Origin: an uncultured Flavobacteriales bacterium
Lineage (GTDB): Bacteria > Bacteroidota > Bacteroidia > Flavobacteriales_G > Salibacteraceae
Direction of reading: 5' to 3'
Assembly (NCBI GenBank): GCA_913062955.1
Contig: CAJXZP010000010.1
Span: 1-64,000, forward strand
Length of the DNA: 64,000 nt
The notes below the pieces were generated by a model. That model was not told where the DNA came from and searched no databases. It saw only the letters and a list, made by a program, of their open reading frames with translations. Shown in pieces: positions 44,281-50,672 of this stretch. A program made the position numbers and the translations under genes. The first letter of the stretch is position 1. Every line of letters begins with the position of its first letter.

Positions 44281-44826
44281 CTAGCTATAAGTAACAAGGT
44301 ATTCGTGACTATTTTCCTTGTTTTCAATGTTTCCAATATAATTCACTTCAACTTCAATGTTAAAATGTTCTCCTAACCCAAAAAGTAATCCTTTAACAAA
44401 GGTGGCCAAACCGGGTCTATGGGAATGGTATTCAAACTTAAATGTTTTGGAATCAATTTCTTCACAGAAAAAGGAAGGTGGTTTCAATTCCGTATAAGAT
44501 TGCGCTACATGCGCGTGCATGTTATTCAAATTATTCAGAAATTCGGGGAAGGTACGTCCCGCTAAATCTAGTAATTTGGAGTATCCTTCAATCATCGTAA
44601 ATTTGATCCAGTACCTTCCAAAGGCTTCCAGTATGTCGTTGGCATCCATATGAAGATGTTCCGATGCTGCGCCCACAATATTGTAGGTAATGTCATCCGG
44701 ATAGGGTTGCATGCTGACAAAAGCTTCTTCCCCTACCCCTGCTTTTTTTTTAATGATTCTCCATGTTTCTTCCCCGTGCCCTTCTATCACAAAATCTTGA
44801 GCTGCTTTGTTAACTAATCCGTACAT
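44281..44826 (-). CDS. H-NOX haem protein (nitric oxide sensor)
   Basis: A 181-residue haem-NO/oxygen-binding (H-NOX) domain, full length with nothing fused. The N-terminus MYGLVNKAAQDFVIEGHG is typical. The proximal haem ligand is most probably H104 in 'LNNLNNMHAHV'. The propionate-binding YxSxR motif is Y133-H-S-H-R137. The position matching the distal tyrosine of oxygen-binding H-NOX proteins appears to be Thr142, so selectivity for NO over O2 is predicted. In characterised bacteria a stand-alone H-NOX controls a neighbouring kinase or cyclase, and here the HNOBA hybrid kinase follows at once. The genes form an operon. Confidence 0.92.
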   Translation of the reverse strand: MYGLVNKAAQDFVIEGHGEETWRIIKKKAGVGEEAFVSMQPYPDDITYNIVGAASEHLHMDANDILEAFGRYWIKFTMIEGYSKLLDLAGRTFPEFLNNLNNMHAHVAQSYTELKPPSFFCEEIDSKTFKFEYHSHRPGLATFVKGLLFGLGEHFNIEVEVNYIGNIENKENSHEYLVTYS

Positions 44827-45162
44827 ACTTTTCGTATTTTAGGTGTATTAATTTTTCTAAAGAATTCAATTAGGCTTTAATGAGTCTATGCTATGTTTTG
44901 TTCCAGGTTGTAGAGTCATTGCTGTTGCATAGACTCTCTCCCAAATCATGGCTTAATTGGATTTTCTATTTTGGTTTATTTCCTAAAGTTAAGATTAAGA
45001 GTTATATATAGCTAAAAAATCACAGAAAATTTATTCATTTGGATTTCGTATGGATAATATGGATACGGTGGATATGGAATGTATACCCATATGGGAGCTG
45101 CGGGCTAAGGCTTTTTGGGTATTGAAAAAATAGTTTTTTTTTAAATGTGCAAATGGTGTTTT
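44827..45162. other. H-NOX upstream region
   Basis: 336 bases between the H-NOX start and the decayed gene. It contains the long inverted repeat and A/T-rich sequence. A 27-codon frame (45050-45133, plus strand) lacks a ribosome-binding site or recognisable content and is not called. Confidence 0.4.
44882..44936. repeat. 10-bp inverted repeat upstream of the H-NOX operon
   Basis: Perfect arms gagtctatgc (44882-44891) and gcatagactc (44927-44936) are separated by 35 bases, 56-110 bases upstream of the H-NOX ATG. It could be a regulator site or an RNA stem in the leader. No exact TAnnTTTG box was found for this operon. Confidence 0.5.
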
Positions 45163-45515
45163 TTAATATTCCGTAAGGTTCTTCTCTTTATCCTTATTGA
45201 AATAGATATAAATGGAATACGTACTAATTCCAAATATTTTATGCCCATACCAGTATCGACTCTGTAAATTGAACTGGTTTACGTTTTGGATTGGAGAAAT
45301 ATTTGAATCTTCCAATACTTCGGTTTTAGTTTTTACTCCGAGCCACCTTCTGTTGTTTTTGTAGGATGAAATAGAGTTCCAACCGAGAATATTAAACTAA
45401 GTCAAAATCAACGGAAAATTGAAATAGTTTTTTGGAGAGCAATTCAAAATAGGGGGTATATAGGAGGTTTAAAATTTCCAATGGAACAAATTCCTTTTGG
45501 TTTATTCCGATATCC
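45163..45515 (-). pseudogene. decayed gene fragment, frameshifted
   Basis: Two overlapping minus-strand frames join into one plausible protein of ~115 residues. The upstream frame reads '...TKDIGINQKEFVPLEIL' and 'NLLYTPYFELLSKKLFQFSVDFDLV', then stops at 45392. The downstream frame picks up with 'FNILGWNSISSYKNN', 'RRWLGVKTKTEVLEDSN', 'NVNQFNLQSRYWYGHKIF' and 'GISTYSIYIYFNKDKEKN' and stops at 45163. The switch is near 45390-45400. No start codon fits and the 5' part runs into the GNAT gene's stop, so the fragment is truncated as well as frameshifted. The parent family is not recognised. Confidence 0.5.
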
Positions 45516-46253
45516 TTAGTTACTGGGGCGTTTTAAGGTGTAATTTTTAATGGTGAATTGTTCTTCGAATCCCAACTTTAGGTACAACGCTTTTCCCATA
45601 TTGGAAGCTTGTAGCGTTATTAGTTGGTTCTGGGTTTGGAGTGACTCATTAATGATAAGCTTCATTATTTGCTCGGCATATCCCTTCCGTCTTTGTTCAG
45701 GAATAATGCCCACCGAGTGAATACCCGAAGCACCAGTTGAGGTGTGTAAGATACCTGTTCCTACCGCTACTTTTCCATGAAATGCTAAATAGAAGGTCGT
45801 GTTTTTATGTGAATTGGATATTAAAATGGGATGAATTAAATAGCCAAAGGATTTACGAAAGAGATCCGACCAAAGTTGTGCTTGCTTTTGGGTGGTTACT
45901 TTTTTCAAATTTAAAGTTCCTGGTACTGGAAATACGTGTTTTCTATTTAACGACATTCCTATTTGTTCAAACTTTAATGTAAATCCATTTTTCGCTAAGA
46001 TTTCCAATGAATTATTTGGATATATATCCCAAATAGGAAGGGTTAAGTTTGTTAATGAGGAAGCCATTTTAGCCTTTATCATGGCAATATTTTGAGGCGA
46101 AATTCCTTGATTTAACCACAATCTATTGGGCCATTCCGATTTTTCAATAAGACTGTAACGATATTCCTTTTCCATAAAAAATGAATCGACAGGTTCGCTC
46201 ACCGTTTGCCAAAGGGAGGTTAAATTTTCTATGTTTAGCTTTATTTTTTTCAT
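45516..46253 (-). CDS. GNAT family N-acetyltransferase
   Basis: A 245-residue acetyltransferase. The C-terminal half is the GNAT fold: 'TTFYLAFHGKVAVGTGILHTS', 'GIHSVGIIPEQRRKGYAEQIMKLII' (acetyl-CoA motif A with R-R-K-G-Y-A) and 'NMGKALYLKLGFEEQFTIKNYTLKR'. The N-terminal half is a diverged second domain. The substrate is unknown. Its ATG overlaps the end of the YdcZ-type transporter by four bases (ATGA), so the two are translationally coupled and may act on related small molecules, for example acetylation plus export. Confidence 0.85.
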   Translation of the reverse strand: MKKIKLNIENLTSLWQTVSEPVDSFFMEKEYRYSLIEKSEWPNRLWLNQGISPQNIAMIKAKMASSLTNLTLPIWDIYPNNSLEILAKNGFTLKFEQIGMSLNRKHVFPVPGTLNLKKVTTQKQAQLWSDLFRKSFGYLIHPILISNSHKNTTFYLAFHGKVAVGTGILHTSTGASGIHSVGIIPEQRRKGYAEQIMKLIINESLQTQNQLITLQASNMGKALYLKLGFEEQFTIKNYTLKRPSN

Positions 46254-46699
46254 TTGATGTTTAGTAATATGATTCCCAGTATCATAGATGATATTCCTAT
46301 CGTTTTTTTAATCGTGATGGGTTCTACAGGTAAGTTGATCCAACCATAATTTCCGGCTATTACCGCAAAGATAAGTTGCCCACAAAGACCTATAGAGATC
46401 ATGGTAGAAATTCCGAGTTTCGGAATGGTGTAATAATATAAACTTATTCCGATCACACTAAAAAAACCACCTGTAAACCAGAGGTAAAATGGAATTCCTT
46501 TTACGTTTAAAAGAGTAGGGAACGATTTAAAATTAATTAATACAAAGAGCAACGCAAATAAGGTGCTACTAAAAAAGGCAATTAAACTGGCTAAAAATGG
46601 GTTCTTTAATAAAACCCCCAAATACGCATTTAATCCACCTTGTAGGGCTAGAAAAATACCGCCTATAAAAGCTAAACCTACTAATCCATAATTATTCAT
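46250..46699 (-). CDS. YdcZ/DUF606-type DMT family transporter
   Basis: A 149-residue membrane protein with about five hydrophobic helices, the size of a half-length DMT protein. 'GIFLALQGGLNAYLGVLLKNPFLASLIAFFSSTLFAL' and 'GQLIFAVIAGNYGWINLPVEPITIKKTIGISSMILGIILL' match the YdcZ (DUF606) subgroup. These proteins probably work as dimers of opposite topology, and the substrate is not known. It is the first gene of a two-gene unit with the GNAT enzyme, preceded by an unusually structured leader. Confidence 0.85.
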   Translation of the reverse strand: MNNYGLVGLAFIGGIFLALQGGLNAYLGVLLKNPFLASLIAFFSSTLFALLFVLINFKSFPTLLNVKGIPFYLWFTGGFFSVIGISLYYYTIPKLGISTMISIGLCGQLIFAVIAGNYGWINLPVEPITIKKTIGISSMILGIILLNIK

Positions 46700-46716
46700 A
46701 CGTTCTAAATTATGGG

Positions 46717-46826
46717 CCGTTTACTTTAGGGTTGAAACATTTTTTATAGTGGCGGATCTCCACCCTAAACCGTTTAATATTTTCATGCTTTTTCTTTGTT
46801 TGGTTGGATACCGCAAAATTAAACGG
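46717..46826 (-). ncRNA. candidate structured leader (riboswitch-like) of the YdcZ-GNAT operon
   Basis: In the transcript order the leader has CCGTTTAAT (46826-46818), its perfect 9-base complement ATTAAACGG (46778-46770), then an 8-bp stem TTTAGGGT / ACCCTAAA (46769-46762 with 46732-46725) enclosing a TGG/CCA hairpin, and then a second TAAACGG (46723-46717) 17 bases before the start codon. The first CCGTTTA can pair with either copy of TAAACGG, so two folds exclude each other. I do not recognise a known riboswitch class. Confidence 0.4.
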
Positions 46827-47032
46827 AGAAGCTATAGTGTGCCTTTACATATGTTGATTCTGGATTTATTCCGTGTTTTTTTTCTTGTTCTAGTCTATGG
46901 GGTAAGGGAATGTGTTGATTTGTAGCTAGGTATGCTTTGGTCAATATTGGGTTCTTAATTCAGTAGTACTGGCTTTTAAAGCCTAGGGACAGACTATTGG
47001 CTACTGAAGGGTTTTATAGGAATAGGATAGGG
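46827..47032. other. intergenic region with a further inverted repeat
   Basis: Between the structured leader and the M16 terminator. It contains an 8-bp inverted repeat (ttcagtag 46959-46966 / ctactgaa 47001-47008) that encloses the near-palindrome ggcttttaaagcc. No open frame or RNA family is recognised. Confidence 0.4.
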
Positions 47033-47068
47033 CATAAAAAAGGCCGGGAAGTAAACTACCCGGCCTTT
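47033..47068 (-). terminator. Rho-independent terminator
   Basis: A 10-bp perfect stem (aaaggccggg / cccggccttt) with a 10-base loop and a minus-strand T run, 17 bases after the M16-like gene. Confidence 0.9.
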
Positions 47069-47084
47069 CTATTACATGTATTTT

Positions 47085-49166
47085 TTATTTGAATAAAGAA
47101 TCAGAGATCTTTCCTCCAAACTTAATTTCTTCCACTTTTAGTTCCATAATTTGACCGGCATTGTTCTCAATGATCATAGACGGATACATGATTCCATCTT
47201 GAGATTTATACTCACTATAAGTGCTTGTACTCGTTGATGGCCCCTTTGGTGAATCTGTGGTTTTTATAGATGATACCTTTAATCCGGTTTTTACATCGTA
47301 ATAATTATACGATAGATTTCCTTCTTTATCGGTGATTTCCATTTTATAGGCTTTAGAACCATTTACCTCTTCAATCTGTATCAATTTGGTATTTGCTTCC
47401 GTGTAGGTTAATTCATCAAAAATGACCGCATCCATAAGGTAGGAAGCTATTTCTTCTTCCGTTAATTCTTTTTCGCCCATCATTCCCGAGGATTTCCCGG
47501 TGAAACCATTAATCTTAATGGTTTGAAGATTCATTTCGCCACTTTTAACAGTCATTAAAAGTTTGTCGCTTCCTTTATTTACCATGCGTATAGCTAAAGG
47601 CATTCCTTGCATAGAACTAGACATTGTAGCATCTTTTGTCGTAATAACTTTTAAGGCTTCGGTACCGCCCATTACGGTTAGATAGACCTCCAAAACGGTG
47701 GTGGAAGTTACTCCAGCTGGAATGGGTTCTGCATCTGAAACTGGATTTCCATAGGCGTCATAGTAATTTACTTTTCCCGCATTTGTAAATTTCTTAAGAG
47801 ATGAAGCTACTTCTTCTTTATTCCCTACAATGACGATATGTGCATTGTTTGGACGTAAATATTTCTTAGCCATTCTTAATACATCTTCTGAGGTTACGGC
47901 TTGAAGTTTTTCAAGGTAAGTCGCATAATAATCAGCAGGTAAATTGTATCGAGCGGTGTTTAATGCAAAACGAGCTACGGTTTGAGAACTTTCTAAGGAA
48001 CGAGCAAAACCTCCATTCATATAGTTTTTTACATTTTGTAATTCCTCTGCATCTACTAATTCGTTGGTTAAACGAGTCATTTCGAATAAGAATTCAGTTA
48101 CCGCACTATCGGTAACTTCATTTCTAACTTCTGCACCAGCGTAGAAATCGCCTACTAATTCATCCTTAGATAAACCGGAGTAGGCTCCATAGGTATACGC
48201 TTTGTCTTCACGAATGTTTTGAATCAATCTAGCCATGAAACCTGCACTACCTAAAATCGAATTCATTACACTTGCCGCAATTGCATCTTCCGATCCGGGT
48301 TGTAAATTAATCGGATAAACAATACTAATGGTCGACTGAACCGCTCCTGGCTTGTTTACAAAATCAACCTGAGTGGCTGATGGAGCAATTGGCATCTCAA
48401 ATTTGTGCGTAGGAACATCGCCTTTGGTCCAAGAACCAAAGGTTTTTTCCACGAGGGGTAAAGCTTCCTTTTTAGAAATATCTCCAACGATAATTAAATA
48501 AGAAACGTTTGGTTTGAAATATGTATTGTAAAATGATTTACACATTTCAGCCGTGATTCCTTCTACAGATCCTCCTGTTTCAACTTCACCGTAAGGATGT
48601 GATTGACCAAAAGTAACTACCGCACTTACGTTTTTTGACATAGCAGCTGGGTCAGATGCATTGGCCATTAACCCCGATAATGTTTGTTTTTTCATTTTAG
48701 CTAACTCTTCCTCTGAGAATGTCGGATGAAGAATAACATCACTTAATAAACTCAATGTGGTTTCTTTATGCTTTGTTAACGAAGATGCAAATCCACCATA
48801 AGAGGAAGTAGAAACATGCGCTCCAATAAAATCCACTTGTTCGTCAATTTGTGTTTTTGTACGGGTTGTTGTACCGGTCATTAAAGCACTACCCATTAAA
48901 CTTTGCATTCCTGCAAAATCTCCTTCAGAAACCACTCCACGATTGACGTACAATTGCCAAGATACTTTTGGTGTTTTGTGATTTTCTACTAAGAATACTT
49001 GCAGTCCGTTTGCTAAGGTAAAAGTTTCGTAATCTCCTAATTGAATTTTTGGAGCTGGTCCGGGAGCCGGAGCTTTGGTTCTGTCAATTTGCGCTACACC
49101 AACGGTGGTCAACAATAGCGAAAACATTATTAAAACTAAATTTTTCATGGTCATTGTCTTTTTCAT
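47085..49166 (-). CDS. M16 peptidase-like protein, non-catalytic subunit, with extra C-terminal domain
   Basis: A 693-residue exported protein (signal peptide ending near VGVAQ). Residues ~35-470 form the two M16 half-domains ('YETFTLANGLQVFLVENHKTPKVS', 'VSYLIIVGDISKKEALPLVEKTF', 'EDKAYTYGAYSG'). The zinc motif HxxEH is absent; that position reads 'GDFAGMQSLMGSALMTGT'. The missing site marks it as the partner of the active M16 peptidase encoded 16 bases upstream. About 220 extra residues at the C-terminus form a beta-rich domain resembling LolA/outer-membrane lipoprotein folds ('NGFTGKSSGMMGEKELTEEEIASYLMDA'), not usual in M16 proteins. Confidence 0.88.
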   Translation of the reverse strand: MKKTMTMKNLVLIMFSLLLTTVGVAQIDRTKAPAPGPAPKIQLGDYETFTLANGLQVFLVENHKTPKVSWQLYVNRGVVSEGDFAGMQSLMGSALMTGTTTRTKTQIDEQVDFIGAHVSTSSYGGFASSLTKHKETTLSLLSDVILHPTFSEEELAKMKKQTLSGLMANASDPAAMSKNVSAVVTFGQSHPYGEVETGGSVEGITAEMCKSFYNTYFKPNVSYLIIVGDISKKEALPLVEKTFGSWTKGDVPTHKFEMPIAPSATQVDFVNKPGAVQSTISIVYPINLQPGSEDAIAASVMNSILGSAGFMARLIQNIREDKAYTYGAYSGLSKDELVGDFYAGAEVRNEVTDSAVTEFLFEMTRLTNELVDAEELQNVKNYMNGGFARSLESSQTVARFALNTARYNLPADYYATYLEKLQAVTSEDVLRMAKKYLRPNNAHIVIVGNKEEVASSLKKFTNAGKVNYYDAYGNPVSDAEPIPAGVTSTTVLEVYLTVMGGTEALKVITTKDATMSSSMQGMPLAIRMVNKGSDKLLMTVKSGEMNLQTIKINGFTGKSSGMMGEKELTEEEIASYLMDAVIFDELTYTEANTKLIQIEEVNGSKAYKMEITDKEGNLSYNYYDVKTGLKVSSIKTTDSPKGPSTSTSTYSEYKSQDGIMYPSMIIENNAGQIMELKVEEIKFGGKISDSLFK

Positions 49167-49182
49167 CGTTCTAAATATTTAA

Positions 49183-50493
49183 CTATTGTTTTGGTAAATA
49201 ATAAAGAACTACACTGTTATTTACAGTTAAGTATTTTGTAGCTACAGCCATGATATCCTCACGAGTAACTGCTCTATATTTTTTGATTTCTGTATTGATT
49301 AATTTGGTACTCCCATAATACATATAGTATTGTGCCAAATTCTCCGCAATTCCAGCTTGAGAAGAATATCCTCCAACTACATCATTTTCAATTTGATTTT
49401 GAAGTTTTTGAAATTCGTTTTCGGTAATTAATTGGGTTTGAAGTTTTGCCACTTCATCCATAATTGAACTTTCTACTTCATTTGGTTGAACTCCTTGGTT
49501 CGCAATAGAAAGAGCAATGAAAATCCCTGGGTCCTCTAATGGAAAAGGAAATGCACCAACGTAAACCGCTTTTTGCTCTTCTTCCACAATACGTTTGTTC
49601 AATCTTGAACTCGATCCTTGAGATAAAATCATACTTAACATGTCCATTGCGTAGGCATCATCTGTACCCAAAGCAGGGGAGTGAAACGCCATCATTACCC
49701 CTGGTAATTGAATGTTGTCAAAAATAGTATCTCTTACTTGAGTGGTTTTTACTGGCTCCACAATACTTGGACGTACAATGTCCGCTCCTTTTGGAATCTC
49801 AGAAAAATAGGCTGAAATTAGTTTTTTTGTTGCTTTGATATCTAAATCACCTGCAATAGATAGACACGCGTTATTAGGGATGTAAAATTTCTTGTAAAAG
49901 TTAACGTAATCCGCTTCTTCAGCAGCATCCAAATCATCCATTGATCCTATTGGAGTCCATTGGTAAGGGTGAACAGTGTACGCTCTTTTCATAATTTCTG
50001 CTTGAAAAGAACCATAAGGTTGGTTATCCACACGTTGTCTTTTTTCTTCTTTTACCACCTCTCTTTGAGTGGCAATACCTATAGAATCAACTTTGGCATG
50101 CATCATTCTTTCAGATTCTAACCAAATCCCTAACTCCAATTGGTTGGAAGGTAATAAATCGTAATAAAAAGTCCGATCTTGAGACGTGTTGGCGTTAAGT
50201 GCTCCTCCGGCTTTTTCTACAAAATTGGAATACTCACCTCTTGGAATGTTAGCAGACCCTTCAAACATTAGGTGTTCGAAAAAGTGTGCAAATCCAGTAC
50301 GTGATGGATCTTCATTTTTTGATCCTACGTGGTACATTACCGAAACAGCTACAATTGGTGTAGAGTGGTCTTCATGTAAAATTACATGTAAACCATTCGG
50401 TAGGTCGTACTCTACGTACTTTATTTTTTGTTGAGCTTGGGAAACGCTCATTCCTGCAACCAGCAGGGTTAACCCGGTGAGTAATCCTTTCAT
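49183..50493 (-). CDS. M16 family zinc peptidase, catalytic subunit
   Basis: A 436-residue exported peptidase with a signal peptide (cleavage near VSQAQ). The inverted zinc motif is H70-F-F-E73-H74 in 'RTGFAHFFEHLMFEGS'. The distal Glu is in the following helix region ('EVVKEEKRQRVDNQPYG'). The second half has the 'LPGVMMAFHSPALGTDDAYAMDML' and 'GSSSRLNKRIVEEEQKAVYVG' motifs. It probably degrades peptides as a heterodimer with the downstream inactive homologue. A longer frame begins at a TTG; ATG 50493 is chosen because it starts the signal peptide and a TAnnTTTG box lies at 50518-50525. Confidence 0.92.
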   Translation of the reverse strand: MKGLLTGLTLLVAGMSVSQAQQKIKYVEYDLPNGLHVILHEDHSTPIVAVSVMYHVGSKNEDPSRTGFAHFFEHLMFEGSANIPRGEYSNFVEKAGGALNANTSQDRTFYYDLLPSNQLELGIWLESERMMHAKVDSIGIATQREVVKEEKRQRVDNQPYGSFQAEIMKRAYTVHPYQWTPIGSMDDLDAAEEADYVNFYKKFYIPNNACLSIAGDLDIKATKKLISAYFSEIPKGADIVRPSIVEPVKTTQVRDTIFDNIQLPGVMMAFHSPALGTDDAYAMDMLSMILSQGSSSRLNKRIVEEEQKAVYVGAFPFPLEDPGIFIALSIANQGVQPNEVESSIMDEVAKLQTQLITENEFQKLQNQIENDVVGGYSSQAGIAENLAQYYMYYGSTKLINTEIKKYRAVTREDIMAVATKYLTVNNSVVLYYLPKQ

Positions 50494-50517
50494 TATTACG
50501 TTGTTTATATTTTTGCC

Positions 50518-50525
50518 CAAATTTA
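50518..50525 (-). promoter_or_regulatory. -7 promoter element of the M16 operon
   Basis: The minus strand reads taaatttg, an exact TAnnTTTG, ending 24 bases before the ATG at 50493. Confidence 0.55.
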
Positions 50526-50617
50526 CTTTATTTTGGGGGTTAGTGCTTCTATTTTACATGAATGGTTGAAGGATTGATTGATGGTGATTATTCTGGTTAA
50601 ACGGACAGACGGATACA

Positions 50618-50650
50618 AAAAAAGCGTGTCTTCCTGATGGAAAACACGCT
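50618..50650 (-). terminator. Rho-independent terminator of the E1 gene
   Basis: Stem agcgtgt-ttcc / ggaa-acacgct with one mismatch and a TGAT loop, and a minus-strand T run, 22 bases after the E1 stop. Confidence 0.8.
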
Positions 50651-50672
50651 TGTACTTTTTTCGAATTTGATT

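Noticed and set aside
45050-45133. 27-codon plus-strand frame upstream of H-NOX
   Set aside because: No ribosome-binding site, repetitive ATG/GGAT-rich sequence and no recognisable content; likely chance.
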